A stretch of DNA of 64,000 nt from Bradyrhizobium amphicarpaeae (GTDB lineage: Bacteria > Pseudomonadota > Alphaproteobacteria > Rhizobiales > Xanthobacteraceae), in contig NZ_CP029426.2 in assembly GCF_002266435.3 (NCBI RefSeq), positions 4,742,001 through 4,806,000 on the forward strand. Reading direction: 5' to 3'. Shown one piece after another: positions 1 to 11,442 of the stretch. Below the pieces are notes generated by a model. It had not been told where the DNA came from. It saw only the letters and a program-made list of their open reading frames with translations, and did not search any database. Made by a program: the position numbers and the translations under genes. Position 1 is the first letter of the stretch, and each line of letters starts with the position of its first letter.

Positions 1-107
1 GCGAAGACGAAGACGAGGTCGAAGAACAGCTCGACATTGGTAACACGGCTGTGCTGGTTCGGCACGATGACGCGAAACATCGCGCCGCGAGAATTGTCCG
101 CAGCCAT
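1..107 (-). CDS. ltrA: Low temperature requirement A (LtrA) family protein, N-terminal fragment
   Basis: Only the first 35 codons lie in the window; the gene runs off the left edge. The reverse strand reads MAADNSRGAMF, then HSRVTNVELFFDLVFVF. The ELFFDLVFVF stretch is the hallmark start of LtrA family membrane proteins, where the first transmembrane helix begins. A GGGAGG ribosome binding site precedes the ATG at 107. It sits 25 bp downstream of bolA on the same strand, so the two may be co-transcribed. LtrA proteins are multi-pass membrane proteins of unclear biochemical function, named from a Listeria cold-growth mutant. Confidence 0.8.
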   Translation of the reverse strand, partial: MAADNSRGAMFRVIVPNQHSRVTNVELFFDLVFVF

Positions 108-132
108 CGTTGCCTCCCGTCGCGTGATCAGG

Positions 133-369
133 TCAGGCGCCCGGAACGCCGGTTTGCAGCGCCAGCGCGTGCAGCACGCCGCCCATCTGGCCGCGCAGGG
201 ATTGATAGACGATCTGGTGCTGCTGGACGCGGGACTTGCCGCGGAAGGATTCCGAGATCACGGTCGCGGCATAATGGTCGCCATCGCCGGCGAGGTCACG
301 GATGGTCACCTCGGCATCGGGGATCGCTGCCTTGATCATCGCCTCGATATCGTGGGCGTCCATGGGCAT
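133..369 (-). CDS. bolA: BolA/IbaG family protein
   Basis: 78 aa, the normal size for a BolA-like protein. It shows the expected pattern: an N-terminal helix (HDIEAMIKAAIPDAEV), a GDGDHYAATVISESF segment and the RVQQHQIVYQSL motif; the histidine in GDHY fits a cluster ligand. BolA proteins pair with monothiol glutaredoxins to bind and pass on [2Fe-2S] clusters or regulate iron responses. The start at 369 is supported by AGGAG about 10 nt upstream. In many alphaproteobacteria grxD follows bolA; here the next gene is ltrA. The family call is firm, the cellular role is inferred. Confidence 0.9.
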   Translation of the reverse strand: MPMDAHDIEAMIKAAIPDAEVTIRDLAGDGDHYAATVISESFRGKSRVQQHQIVYQSLRGQMGGVLHALALQTGVPGA

Positions 370-563
370 TAGGGTCTAGCTCCTGTCTCGGCATCGAATC
401 GCTTGCCGGGGTCGAATCTGCAAAGCCGAACTTGCCGGCATGGCGAAACTTAGCGTGAACGGCCTTCTACGTCACGCCTTCAGGCACTATATCCCTGATC
501 CCATCAGGATAAAGGCACGACAAAGTGCCGCGCGCGGCAGATTGATCGAAAAGGCGTGACATC

Positions 564-923
564 ATGAAGATTCCAGGGCCCGACCACCCGATCACCATCA
601 CCCGAAATCCCAGGCGCGTCCGCGTCACGGCGGGCGACATCGTGATCGCCGAGACCAGCAAGGCACTGACCTTGAAGGAGGCCAAATACCCGGCGGTGCA
701 ATATGTGCCGCGTGAGGATGCCAACATGGCCCTGCTGGAGCGCACCGAGCGGACCACCCATTGCCCTTACAAGGGGGATGCGAGCTATTACAGCGTCAAG
801 GCCGACGGCAAGGTGCTGGACAACGCGATCTGGACCTACGAGACGCCGTTCCCCGCGATGACCGAGATTTCCGGCCATCTCGCCTTCTATCCGGACAAGG
901 TGAAGATCGAGGAAGTGGGGTAG
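564..923 (+). CDS. DUF427 domain-containing protein
   Basis: 119 aa, a single compact DUF427 domain. Typical features are the ITRNPRRVRV start, the YPAVQYVPREDANMALLERT core, TTHCPYKGDASYYS and the WTYETPFPAM segment. DUF427 proteins are small soluble beta-rich proteins with no settled function. It is divergent from bolA across a 194-bp gap that should hold both promoters. Nothing in the neighbourhood suggests a pathway. Confidence 0.85.
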   Translation: MKIPGPDHPITITRNPRRVRVTAGDIVIAETSKALTLKEAKYPAVQYVPREDANMALLERTERTTHCPYKGDASYYSVKADGKVLDNAIWTYETPFPAMTEISGHLAFYPDKVKIEEVG

Positions 924-942
924 AGACCGACACAGGTCGTTG

Positions 943-1032
943 CGTCATGGCCGGGCCTCGTCCCGGCCATCCACGTTCTTGGCTGCTCAGGTTTAGATAG
1001 TTCGTGAACGCCCGGGACAAGCCCCGGGCATC
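943..1032. repeat. Palindromic intergenic repeat (cggccatccacg type)
   Basis: Between two convergent genes. The left half (cgtcatggccgggcctcgtc) and the right half (cgcccgggacaagccccggg) carry the conserved blocks of a repeat family common in Bradyrhizobium intergenic DNA. It can fold into a GC-rich hairpin and may act as a transcription barrier for both flanking genes. A related half-element lies around 11950-11985. Confidence 0.65.
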
Positions 1033-1049
1033 AGAGATTGATGCAGCCG

Positions 1050-1223
1050 CTACGCCCTGAAGATCGTCAGCCCCAGTATCAGCAGCACCAGGAAGATCAC
1101 GACGAAGACGTAGAACAGGAAGCGGGCGATATCGGCGGAGGCGGCCGAAATGCCGGTGAAGCCGAGCACGCCGGCCACGATCGAGACCAGTAGGAAGATC
1201 AGCGCCCATTTCAGGATCGTCAT
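1050..1223 (-). CDS. DUF1328 small membrane protein
   Basis: 57 aa, consisting almost entirely of two hydrophobic helices separated by [10 protein letters not shown]. The [10 protein letters not shown] start and GVLGFTGI segment are typical of DUF1328 (YtjA-like) inner-membrane proteins, which are often stress-induced. The reading frame stays open farther upstream, but the ATG at 1223 has a GGAG site at the right distance and matches the family start. No function is established. Confidence 0.85.
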   Translation of the reverse strand: MTILKWALIFLLVSIVAGVLGFTGISAASADIARFLFYVFVVIFLVLLILGLTIFRA

Positions 1224-1390
1224 CGCAAGCTCCGAGAATCTTGCCGCGCCCCTGCGGCCCAAGCCCTTTTCGGGAACGCTAACTTCGCTGAGCGGAACTG
1301 GTTCCTGTGAGCGGCGCACCTCAAACGAGGCTTGCTGAATCCGGTTCCGGGCGGCACAGTCTTGCCGGGGAGCAGGAGCGCAGGGCAGCT

Positions 1391-2578
1391 ATGACGACGA
1401 TGTCACATTCGGCGACGATCGGCGCGGAGGCGCATGCCGCACCGAAAAGCAAATCGCGCAATCTCTCGCTCGATCGCGCCCGCACCTTCCTGACGCTCGT
1501 GGTGCTGCTGCATCATGCGGTGATCCCCTACACCCATTTCGGTCACACCGATCCGGCCTCCTTCGCCGGCTTCGACATGATCGTGCTCGCCACCGACAGC
1601 TTCTTCATGGCGATGTTCTTCTTCCTGTCGGGCCTGTTCACCTGGCCCGGCATCGCGCGCAAGGCGCCGTCGGTCTTTTTGCGCGACCGTCTGCTGCGGC
1701 TTGGGCTGCCGTTCGCGATCGCGGCTCTCACCGTCATCCCGCTCGCCTATTACGCGATCGCGCTGCGGGCCGAGCCCGAGCTGACCTTCGCGGCATTCTG
1801 GTGGAAGACGGTGACGACGGGACCGTGGCCAAGCGGCCCGATCTGGTTCGTGTGGGTGCTGCTCGCCTTCGACCTCACCGCAAGCCTGCTCTACCGCGTC
1901 TCCTCGCATCTGGTCGATCCGGTCAACCGCATCTCGCTGCGCGGTTTCGAGCAGCCGGCCGTGTTCTGGCTGCTGCTCGCCGGCGTCAGTTTGCTCGTCT
2001 ACGTGCCGGCGCTGGTCTATTTCGGCGCCAACAAATGGTTCGAGTTCGGGCCGTTCTCGGTGCAGGCAAGCCGCATCCTGCTCTATTTCTCGTATTTCTT
2101 CATCGGCGCCAGCGTCGGCTCGGCGAATTTCGATCGCGGCATCCTCGGCGCGGACGGCCAATTGCCCAAGAACCGCTGGTTATGGGTGATCGTCACGCTG
2201 ATCCCGTACTGCCTGATGTGGGGCATGATCTACATCAAGCGCGAAATCCTCGGCAATCCCGATCCGCTGCCACACTGGTATCCTGTCTTCTACGGCACGT
2301 TCTTCGTGCTGTTCTCTGCCTCGATCCTGCTCGCGATCCTGGCCTTCTTCCTGCATTCGAAGGCGCCGGGCCCGACCCTGCTCGACCGCATGCAGGCGGA
2401 TGCCTACGGCATCTTCCTGGTGCACTATCCGATCGCACTATGGATCCAGTACGCGCTGTTCGACTACGAGCTGCCGGCGATCGTGAAGGCCACGATCGGC
2501 TTCGTGCTTACGGTGATCCTGAGCTGGGGCCTGACGGCGGTACTGCGGAAAATTCCGGGCGCGTCACACGTGTTGTGA
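1391..2578 (+). CDS. Acyltransferase 3 family membrane protein
   Basis: About 395 aa with roughly ten predicted transmembrane helices. The start of the domain (LDRARTFLTLVVLLHHAVIPYTHFG) shows the Arg and His pattern of the acyltransferase 3 family, which moves acyl or succinyl groups onto sugars, glucans or lipids at the inner membrane. The frame is open from 1307, but the ATG at 1391 is preceded by AGGAG and a purine-rich stretch and gives a normal N-terminus. The substrate cannot be told from sequence; OpgC-like glucan modification is one possibility. Confidence 0.8.
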   Translation: MTTMSHSATIGAEAHAAPKSKSRNLSLDRARTFLTLVVLLHHAVIPYTHFGHTDPASFAGFDMIVLATDSFFMAMFFFLSGLFTWPGIARKAPSVFLRDRLLRLGLPFAIAALTVIPLAYYAIALRAEPELTFAAFWWKTVTTGPWPSGPIWFVWVLLAFDLTASLLYRVSSHLVDPVNRISLRGFEQPAVFWLLLAGVSLLVYVPALVYFGANKWFEFGPFSVQASRILLYFSYFFIGASVGSANFDRGILGADGQLPKNRWLWVIVTLIPYCLMWGMIYIKREILGNPDPLPHWYPVFYGTFFVLFSASILLAILAFFLHSKAPGPTLLDRMQADAYGIFLVHYPIALWIQYALFDYELPAIVKATIGFVLTVILSWGLTAVLRKIPGASHVL

Positions 2579-2610
2579 TATCCGGGCTACGGAGCCCACC
2601 ACACTCACCG

Positions 2611-2735
2611 CCGTCATCCTGAGGCGCGAACCTTGCGACGCATTTGCATCGCAAGGTGAAGCCTCGAAGGATGGGCCGCAGACACTTGCAGCCCATCCTT
2701 CGAGGCGCGCAAGCGCGCGCACCTCAGGATGACGG
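2611..2735. repeat. Palindromic intergenic repeat (cgtcatcctgagg type)
   Basis: A 125-bp inverted repeat bounded by cgtcatcctgagg and its complement cctcaggatgacgg. Inside are further arms, including gcctcgaaggatgggc and gcccatccttcgaggc. This is a classic Bradyrhizobium intergenic palindrome. It lies between the convergent acyltransferase and purL genes, where it could serve as a bidirectional terminator. Confidence 0.85.
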
Positions 2736-2796
2736 TTGGGCTTGCGGCGAGGAAGAATCGGAGTTGGCATGGAGCCGACGGACCTGAGGCAGCGTC

Positions 2797-5007
<2,211 letters not shown>

Positions 5008-5191
5008 GGAATCCAGGCTTTCGGCGGCGGCTGGGCCGTTCTTAGGAACATCCGGGGCTCGCGAAAAGCCCTTTATGGCGCATTTTCCCGCTGTCCCACG
5101 TTTTGCAGGCGGGGGCGGCGGGAACAGGAATTGCACGGCGCGGACGGATCGGATTTAAGGGCTCGAGACCCGCAATTGAAGGCCCATTTCC

Positions 5192-5671
5192 TTGCACGAA
5201 TTGACCAAAACGCCCCCGCCCCGCCGCCCGGACCTGCACATCGCCACCGAGGGCGAATTTCTGGGCTGGCGGACCTGGATCCGCGACAGTTTTGAAGCCC
5301 ATGTCGGCCCCTTCTGGCACCTCATCGAGGCGGACGGCAGCGTCCGCAGCGCCTTCCGGGTCGAGAAGAAGCATCTCAACGGCTCCGGGAACGTCCATGG
5401 CGGCTGCTACATGGCCTTTGCCGACTACTCCCTGTTTGCAATCGCCACCCATGTCCTGGACAGCCGGGCGGTGACGACCAATTTCGCCTGCGAATTCCTC
5501 GACGCGGCACGCGAGGGGGAGCTGATCGAGTGCACCGGCGAGGTCACCCGCGCCGGCGGTTCGCTGATCTTCCTGCGCGGCAAGATGACGTCCGGCGACC
5601 GCGTGCTGCTGACCTTTTCCGGCACGATCAAGCGGATGAAGCGGAAGGCGCTCCCTCAGCCAAACGCATAG
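5192..5671 (+). CDS. PaaI-type hotdog thioesterase
   Basis: 159 aa hotdog-fold protein. HLNGSGNVHGGCYMAFADYSLF matches the (N)xxGxxHGG active-site region of the PaaI/YbdB thioesterases, with the usual VTTNFACEFLDAAREGE strand and sheet after it. Such enzymes hydrolyse acyl-CoA or aryl-CoA thioesters. The only plausible start is TTG at 5192, with GAAGG about 8 nt upstream. It is divergent from purL; the substrate is unknown. Confidence 0.85.
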   Translation: MHELTKTPPPRRPDLHIATEGEFLGWRTWIRDSFEAHVGPFWHLIEADGSVRSAFRVEKKHLNGSGNVHGGCYMAFADYSLFAIATHVLDSRAVTTNFACEFLDAAREGELIECTGEVTRAGGSLIFLRGKMTSGDRVLLTFSGTIKRMKRKALPQPNA

Positions 5672-5747
5672 CTCGGCCGCTTCCCTTTTCGCCCGCCCTC
5701 GCCCAGACTTCCTGGCAAGCGCTGTCGCGCCGGGGAGCAGGAACAAG

Positions 5748-6713
5748 GTGCCGCAGAGCACATCGGAGGCGCGTCGCGCGACGGCGGCCGCAGCAACGCC
5801 GTTGCCGTCCATGGCCGCCACCGGCGCCCGCAACTGGCGCGACTATGCGTTGCTGCTCGCGCTCGCGTTCTGCTGGAGCTCGACCTATCCGTTGACGAAG
5901 CTGGCGCTTCCCACCATCCCGCCGATCACCTTCATCTCGGTACGCTCGCTGATCGCCGCCGCCTTCCTGTTCGCGATCCTGTGGATGCGCGGCATCAAGG
6001 TCCCGACCGACGCGAAGGCCTGGAAGCTGTTCGCCACCCAGCAACTCATCAACTCCACCTTTCCCTTCCTGATCATCACCTGGTCGCAGCAATATGTGCC
6101 CGCCTCGAACACGGTGGTGCTGGCCTCGACGACGCCGATCTTCGCCTTCCTCATCACCTCGCTGATCACGCGCCATGAGCCGGCCACGCTCATCAAGCTG
6201 GCAGGCGCAATCCTTGGCCTCGCCGGAACGATTCTCATCGTCGGGCTCGACGCGTTGCGGGGTCTCGGCAGCGAGATCGTGGCGGAAATCGCGATCCTGC
6301 TCGCCACCATCTCCTTTGCCTGCGCGAGCATCTTCGGCCTGCGCCTGTCCGACTACGATCCGATGGTGGTGGCGGCGGGCTCGGTGCTGTTCGGCGGCCT
6401 CGTGCTGCTGCCGCCGTCGCTGATCATCGACCAGCCCTGGACGCTGAGCCCGACCCCGACGGCGATCGTCGCCACCATCGTCATGAGCATCGTCTCGAGC
6501 GCATTCGGGTTGATGCTGTTCTACGTCTGCCTCGGCCGCCTCGGCACCCTGACCACGAACGCGCAAGGTTACTTGCGCATCCCGATCGGCGTGGGGCTAT
6601 CGGTGCTTTTGCTCGGCGAAAGCGTGCCGTCGAACCTGGCGCTCGGCCTGCTGCTGGTGATGGCGGGCGTTGCCGCAATGACGGTGCCGGCTAGGCGGCT
6701 GAAGCTGCGATAG
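5748..6713 (+). CDS. DMT superfamily (EamA) transporter
   Basis: 321 aa with ten predicted transmembrane helices in two EamA repeats. The first begins YALLLALAFCWSSTYPLTKLAL and the second around EIVAEIAILLATISFACASIFGL. Members export or import small metabolites and amino acids. The start is GTG at 5748 behind a GGAGCAGGAA site; an ATG at 5811 would remove 21 poorly conserved residues and cannot be ruled out. It lies 76 bp behind the thioesterase and may share its transcript. Confidence 0.85.
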   Translation: MPQSTSEARRATAAAATPLPSMAATGARNWRDYALLLALAFCWSSTYPLTKLALPTIPPITFISVRSLIAAAFLFAILWMRGIKVPTDAKAWKLFATQQLINSTFPFLIITWSQQYVPASNTVVLASTTPIFAFLITSLITRHEPATLIKLAGAILGLAGTILIVGLDALRGLGSEIVAEIAILLATISFACASIFGLRLSDYDPMVVAAGSVLFGGLVLLPPSLIIDQPWTLSPTPTAIVATIVMSIVSSAFGLMLFYVCLGRLGTLTTNAQGYLRIPIGVGLSVLLLGESVPSNLALGLLLVMAGVAAMTVPARRLKLR

Positions 6714-6725
6714 CGCAAGACGCGA

Positions 6726-7712
6726 TTACTTGGCGTCGTCCGCCAGCATCTTCCGGTATTTCTCGACGTCGCGCGTCACCAGCTTTTGCAGCACTTCCGG
6801 CGCATGTTCGTTCGCATCGGGCGCGACGGTCGACAGATCGGCGAAACGCTTCTTGACCGCGTCGGTTTCGACGGCGGTCCGCGCCGCGGCGTTGAGCTTG
6901 GCGATCACGGCCGGCGGCGTGCCCTTGGGCGCGAACAGGCCGTTCCAGCCCTGCGCCTCGAATTCGGGCAGGCCCGCTTCCGCGGAGGTCGGCAGGTCGG
7001 GCAGCGTCGCGAGCCGCACGGTCGAGCCGACCACGAGCCCCTTCACCAGCTTCTCGTTGATCGACTGCGAGACCGAGGCGGCAGCATCGCAGACGCCGTC
7101 GATCTGGCCGCCGACGGCATCGGTCAGCGCGGGCGCCGCGCCGCGATAGCCGACCAGCGTCGCGTCGATCCCGGCTGCGGTGACGAAGCTCTTGCAGATC
7201 AGATAGTTCGACGAGCCAACGCCGGCATGGCCGAGATTGATCTTGCCCGGATTGGCCTTGGCATAGGCGATGAACTCCTTGAGGTCCTTCGCCGGAAAAT
7301 CCTTGCGCAGCGCGACGATGCCGAACGTCTTCGCCACCATCGCGATCGGCACGAAGGAGTCCGGCGTGAACGGCAGCTTTGGATAGATCGTATAGGTCGC
7401 GGCATTGGTGCCGGCATTGCCGATCGCGATGGTGTAGCCGTCGGGCTCGGCGCGGGAGGCGCGTGCCAGCGCGGTCGAACCGCCGGCGCCCGCGACGTTC
7501 TCGATCACGATCGTCTGGCCGAGCGCGATGCCCATCTGCTCGGCCACCGCGCGCGCGATCACGTCCGAGGTGCCGCCGGCCGCGAACGGCACGATCATGG
7601 TCACGGGACGCTTGGGATAATCCTGCGCGAATGCGCCGGTCGCGAGCGAAATCGACGCGAGCGACAGCGCCGCGATCGCGACGAGCGAACGCTTCAGCCC
7701 AAACGCAATCAC
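6726..7712 (-). CDS. Bug/TctC-type periplasmic substrate-binding protein
   Basis: 328 aa. A signal peptide (about residues 1-29, ending TGAFA-QDYP) is followed by [23 protein letters not shown], the standard start of the tripartite tricarboxylate receptor (Bug) family, and [13 protein letters not shown]. These proteins bind carboxylated solutes in the periplasm for TctAB permeases, but no tctA or tctB is nearby, so it is an orphan receptor. Its GTG start overlaps the purQ stop in GTGA, so translation is probably coupled to purQ. Ligand unknown. Confidence 0.9.
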   Translation of the reverse strand: MIAFGLKRSLVAIAALSLASISLATGAFAQDYPKRPVTMIVPFAAGGTSDVIARAVAEQMGIALGQTIVIENVAGAGGSTALARASRAEPDGYTIAIGNAGTNAATYTIYPKLPFTPDSFVPIAMVAKTFGIVALRKDFPAKDLKEFIAYAKANPGKINLGHAGVGSSNYLICKSFVTAAGIDATLVGYRGAAPALTDAVGGQIDGVCDAAASVSQSINEKLVKGLVVGSTVRLATLPDLPTSAEAGLPEFEAQGWNGLFAPKGTPPAVIAKLNAAARTAVETDAVKKRFADLSTVAPDANEHAPEVLQKLVTRDVEKYRKMLADDAK

Positions 7713-8410
7713 GCGGCTTTTTCCAGATGCGCGGTCAGGCCCGCGAACAGGCCGCGGCCGTCGGTGCAGCCCATGATGTCTTCGACGTGGTTTTCCGGAT
7801 GCGGCATCATGCCGAGCACGTTGCCCCCGTCGTTGACGATGCCGGCGATCGAATGCGCCGCGCCGTTGATGTTGCTGTCATCGTCGACCACGCCTTCGGC
7901 GGAACAGTAGCGATAGAGCACCCGCCCCTCGCCCTCGAGCCGCTTGATGGTCTCCTCATCCGCCTCGTAATTGCCTTCGCCATGGGCCACCGGCACGCGG
8001 ATCACCTGCCCGGCATTGTAGCCGCGGGTGAACGGCGTATCGGACCGCTCGACGCGCAGATGCACGTCGTGACAGATGAATTTCAGCCGCGCATTGCGCA
8101 TCAGCACGCCCGGCAGCAGGCCGGACTCGCAGAGGATCTGAAAACCGTTGCAGACGCCCAGCACGAGGCCGCCCCTGGCCGCGTAGTCGCGCACCGCGTC
8201 CATCACCGGCGCGCGTGCCGCGATGGCGCCGCAGCGCAGATAGTCGCCGTAGGAGAATCCGCCCGGCACCACCACGAGATCGGTCCCCGCAGGCAGCGCC
8301 GTCTCGGCGTGCCAGACCATCGCCGGCTCGCTGCCCGAGATCAGCCTCAGCGCACGCGCCATGTCGCGCTCGCGGTTGATTCCGGGAAAGACGAGGATGG
8401 CGGCTTTCAT
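7709..8410 (-). CDS. purQ: Phosphoribosylformylglycinamidine synthase glutaminase subunit PurQ
   Basis: 233 aa class I glutamine amidotransferase. It supplies ammonia to PurL through a PurS-bridged complex. The sequence shows [17 protein letters not shown], the [20 protein letters not shown] oxyanion region, the nucleophile cysteine in [10 protein letters not shown] and the His-Glu partner region GMMPHPENH near the C-terminus. The ATG at 8410 gives the family start; the longer frame is not needed. It overlaps the Bug-type gene by 4 nt downstream. Confidence 0.97.
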   Translation of the reverse strand: MKAAILVFPGINRERDMARALRLISGSEPAMVWHAETALPAGTDLVVVPGGFSYGDYLRCGAIAARAPVMDAVRDYAARGGLVLGVCNGFQILCESGLLPGVLMRNARLKFICHDVHLRVERSDTPFTRGYNAGQVIRVPVAHGEGNYEADEETIKRLEGEGRVLYRYCSAEGVVDDDSNINGAAHSIAGIVNDGGNVLGMMPHPENHVEDIMGCTDGRGLFAGLTAHLEKAA

Positions 8411-8578
8411 GGCAGAGGTTCCGACGGTGATGGGAATCGGGCTGGCCAAAGGGCCAATTCGTCAAGAGACATAGCCATTTGACGGGGATTTTACCAGTGC
8501 TAGCCTCGCCGGACGGCCTTGTACACAGGCCATAGCCTTGGTCACTTTTGCCCGACGATCTTGCCCGGGATTGAAGCC

Positions 8579-9595
8579 ATGAACGTCCCGTCGCTGCCCA
8601 CATCCCCCTCCGAGCCGGTGTCCGCCGAGGGCGTCGTCGCCGCAGGCGCCTATGTCGACGGCCGCCGTATCGCCAACATCGCCATCAGCGAAGCCTCGAG
8701 CTGGCGGGCCAAGCCCGGCCACGTGGTCTGGATCGGCCTGCACGAGCCCGACATGGCGCTGCTCGGCGCGGTGCAGAAGCAATTCGACCTGCACGAGCTC
8801 GCGATCGAGGACGCCAACCACGCCCATCAGCGGCCCAAGATCGAGCAATATGGCGAAGCCCTGTTCATCGTGGCGCGGACGGCGCAGCTGGTCGAGGGCC
8901 GCATCGTCTTCGGCGAGACCCACATCTTCGTCGGCGAAGGTTATCTGGTCTCGGTGCGCCACGGCGCCTCGACGTCCTACACGCCCGTGCGCGAACGCTG
9001 CGAAAGCTGCCCGCGGGCGCTCGCCCGCGGCGAGGATTACATCCTCTATGCGATCCTCGATTTCATCGTCGACAATTACTCGCCCGTGCTCGAGAGCATT
9101 CACGACGAGGTCGAGGGCATCGAGGACGACGTGCTGTCCAAGCCGATCAGCAAGACGCAGATCGAGCGGCTCTACATGCTCCGCCGCGACCTGCTGCGGC
9201 TGCGCAACGCGATCGGGCCGCTGGTGGAGGTCTGCCGCCGGCTGGAGCATGACGAGCTGTCGATGGTCCGGCAGGCCATGCAGCCGCTATTCCGCGACGT
9301 CACCGATCACGTCCGCAACATCCAGGAGCGCATCGATTCCATGCGCGAGGTGCTGGCCTTCGCCTTCGAGGCCAGCCTGCTGGTCGGCCAGGCACAGGAG
9401 ACGGCGGTGTCCAAGAAGCTCGCCTCGTGGCTCGCGATCATCGCGATCCCGACCGCGCTGGCCGGCATCTACGGCATGAACTTCAAGCACATGCCGGAGC
9501 TGGAATGGGACTACGGCTATTACATGCTGCTCGGCGTGATGCTGACGGCCTGCACCGCGCTGTACTGGCGTTTTCGTCGCGTCGGATGGCTGTGA
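8579..9595 (+). CDS. corA: CorA family Mg2+/Co2+ transporter
   Basis: 338 aa. A large acidic N-terminal cytoplasmic domain is followed by a long helix and two C-terminal transmembrane helices. The signature YGMNFKHMPE (GMN plus MPE loop) lies between the helices, as in the selectivity filter of CorA pentamers. The ATG at 8579 is chosen over an upstream frame extension because it gives the normal length. It is divergent from purQ across 168 bp. Mg2+ uptake is the family function; Co2+ or Zn2+ transport is also possible. Confidence 0.92.
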   Translation: MNVPSLPTSPSEPVSAEGVVAAGAYVDGRRIANIAISEASSWRAKPGHVVWIGLHEPDMALLGAVQKQFDLHELAIEDANHAHQRPKIEQYGEALFIVARTAQLVEGRIVFGETHIFVGEGYLVSVRHGASTSYTPVRERCESCPRALARGEDYILYAILDFIVDNYSPVLESIHDEVEGIEDDVLSKPISKTQIERLYMLRRDLLRLRNAIGPLVEVCRRLEHDELSMVRQAMQPLFRDVTDHVRNIQERIDSMREVLAFAFEASLLVGQAQETAVSKKLASWLAIIAIPTALAGIYGMNFKHMPELEWDYGYYMLLGVMLTACTALYWRFRRVGWL

Positions 9596-9605
9596 CGGAA
9601 TTGCC

Positions 9606-9687
9606 GTAGCCCGGATGGAGCGAAGCGCAATCCGGGACAGTGCCCGCAGATGCACACCCGGATTTCGCTTCGCTCCATCCGGGCTAC
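9606..9687. repeat. Palindromic intergenic repeat (tagcccggatggagcgaag type)
   Basis: An 82-bp inverted repeat: gtagcccggatggagcgaag on the left and its near-complement cttcgctccatccgggctac on the right. It lies between the convergent corA and purS genes. This repeat family is widespread in rhizobial intergenic regions and forms a long hairpin. Confidence 0.85.
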
Positions 9688-9696
9688 AAGGACGAC

Positions 9697-9939
9697 CTAA
9701 CCGATCAGCTCGACCCGATAGTTCTCGATCACGGTATTCGCCAGCAGCTTGTCGGCGGCATCCTTCAACGCCGCCTCCGCCTTGGCCTTGTCGGCGCCGG
9801 CGAGCTCGATGTCGAACACCTTGCCCTGCCGGACGCTGGCAACGCCGTCGACGCCGAGCGACTTCAGCGCGCCTTCGATGGCCTTGCCTTGCGGATCGAG
9901 GATGCCCGTCTTCAAGGTAACGGTGACACGTGCCTTCAC
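9697..9939 (-). CDS. purS: Phosphoribosylformylglycinamidine synthase subunit PurS
   Basis: 80 aa, the normal PurS size. It starts at a GTG with KARVTVTLKTGILDPQGKAIEGALKSLG, the conserved PurS opening, and ends VIENYRVELIG. PurS dimers bridge PurL and PurQ and help form the ammonia channel. It lies 13 bp behind purC on the same strand, so purC-purS is an operon. Confidence 0.95.
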   Translation of the reverse strand: MKARVTVTLKTGILDPQGKAIEGALKSLGVDGVASVRQGKVFDIELAGADKAKAEAALKDAADKLLANTVIENYRVELIG

Positions 9940-9952
9940 GTCGAAAATCCCC

Positions 9953-10720
9953 TCAGCTCTTCACCAGCACCGGGCCTGTGCCCTGCGGACGCTCGTTCTC
10001 CATGAGGATGCCGAGGCGCTTTGCAACTTCCGTGTAAGCCTCGAGCAAGCCACCGAGATCCCTGCGAAAACGATCCTTGTCGAGCTTCTCGTTCGACTTG
10101 ATGTCCCACAGCCGGCAGCTGTCCGGCGAGATCTCGTCGGCGACGATGATGCGCATCATCTCGTTCTCGAACAGGCGGCCGCACTCCATCTTGAAATCGA
10201 CGAGGCGGATGCCGATGCCGAGGAAGAGGCCGGTGAGGAAGTCGTTGACACGGATGGCGAGCGCCATGATGTCGTCGATCTCCTGGGGCGTCGCCCAGCC
10301 AAAGGCCGTGATGTGCTCTTCCGACACCATGGGGTCGTTGAGCTGGTCGTTCTTGTAGTAGAATTCGATGATCGAGCGGGGCAGCTGGGTGCCCTCCTCG
10401 ATGCCGAGGCGCTGCGACAGCGAGCCGGCGGCCACGTTGCGCACCACCACCTCGAGCGGCACGATCTCGACCTCGCGAATCAACTGCTCGCGCATGTTGA
10501 GACGGCGGATGAAGTGGGTCGGCACCCCGATGTCGTTGAGGTGCTGAAACAGGTACTCCGAGATCCGGTTGTTGAGGACACCCTTGCCCTCGATCACCTG
10601 ATGCTTTTTCGCATTGAACGCGGTGGCGTCATCCTTGAAGTGCTGGATCAAGGTACCGGGCTCCGGGCCTTCATACAGAACCTTTGCCTTGCCTTCATAA
10701 ATGCGACGCCGACGGCTCAT
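9953..10720 (-). CDS. purC: SAICAR synthetase PurC
   Basis: Phosphoribosylaminoimidazole-succinocarboxamide synthase, about 255 aa; it ligates aspartate to CAIR with ATP. It shows [18 protein letters not shown] (nucleotide-binding start), [24 protein letters not shown] and [12 protein letters not shown]. The start at 10720 ([10 protein letters not shown]) matches alphaproteobacterial PurC; an in-frame ATG at 10750 with a distant GGAG is the alternative. It is the first gene of the purC-purS operon. Confidence 0.95.
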   Translation of the reverse strand: MSRRRRIYEGKAKVLYEGPEPGTLIQHFKDDATAFNAKKHQVIEGKGVLNNRISEYLFQHLNDIGVPTHFIRRLNMREQLIREVEIVPLEVVVRNVAAGSLSQRLGIEEGTQLPRSIIEFYYKNDQLNDPMVSEEHITAFGWATPQEIDDIMALAIRVNDFLTGLFLGIGIRLVDFKMECGRLFENEMMRIIVADEISPDSCRLWDIKSNEKLDKDRFRRDLGGLLEAYTEVAKRLGILMENERPQGTGPVLVKS

Positions 10721-11052
10721 GGGGATGTACCGTGTTTTGTTGAAATCCATATATTTGGTGTGCTCCGGTTACCAGGATTACGACCCACAGCGGAGCTGCC
10801 GTGAACAGCCGGGAACCCGTCTATGACCCAAGAGAACCTGGAGGAAACAGAACGGGAACCAAGCCTTCCGGCAACCTATCCGATTGGCTGACCGAGCACA
10901 ATCGATCCGGCCGTCCGGCACCAACTTATACCATCTTGCCTGCGGCTTAACGGCCCGTTGTTTTGCCGATTCGTGCTATCTATGTAGGCATGCAGTCGGG
11001 TCGCCGCAACGGAAGGCTCCCGCTCCATTCAGCAGGGGATTTGGAACAAGGT
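10721..11052. other. 332-bp divergent intergenic region, purC / DUF1476
   Basis: No convincing gene is seen here. The region must hold promoters for purC (leftward) and the DUF1476 gene (rightward). A candidate rightward sigma-70 promoter is ttgttt at 10959-10964, a 17-nt spacer, and tatgta at 10982-10987, leaving a leader of about 60 nt. No purine-responsive operator was recognised. Confidence 0.4.
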
Positions 11053-11376
11053 ATGAGCCAGTTCGACAAGCGCCAGGAAGGTTTTGAGAAGAAGTTCGCC
11101 CTCGACGAGGAGCAGAAATTCAAGGCGGAAGCCCGCCGCAACCGGCTGCTCGGGCTGTGGGCGGCCGAAAAGCTGGGCATGTCAGGTGACGCCGCCACCG
11201 CCTACGCCAAGGAAGTGGTCGCGGCTGATTTCGAGGAGGCCGGCGATGCCGACGTCCTGCGCAAGCTGACGGCCGATTTCGCCGCCAAGAACGTCACCGT
11301 CACCGAGCAGGCGATTCGAGCCAAGATGAGCGAGCTGCTTGCAGTCGCCGCCGCCGAGGTGAAGGCGGGGAAGTGA
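11053..11376 (+). CDS. DUF1476 protein, F1-ATPase zeta-type inhibitor subunit
   Basis: 107 aa, highly charged and helical. The start MSQFDKRQEGFEKKFALDEE, followed by FKAEARRNRLLGLWAAEKLG, is the conserved opening of DUF1476 proteins. In Paracoccus this family (zeta subunit) binds the F1 domain of ATP synthase and blocks ATP hydrolysis; whether it does so here is inferred. The ATG at 11053 is the family start. Single gene. Confidence 0.85.
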   Translation: MSQFDKRQEGFEKKFALDEEQKFKAEARRNRLLGLWAAEKLGMSGDAATAYAKEVVAADFEEAGDADVLRKLTADFAAKNVTVTEQAIRAKMSELLAVAAAEVKAGK

Positions 11377-11442
11377 CTTGACCCATAGAGAGTAGCGAAT
11401 GGGCGTCCCCATTCGCTGCTCACGATTCGCCACTCGCCTCGT

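Noticed and set aside
5008..5136. N-terminal extension of purL
   Set aside because: The extra 43 codons are proline-rich and unlike PurL; the ATG at 5007 gives the conserved start.
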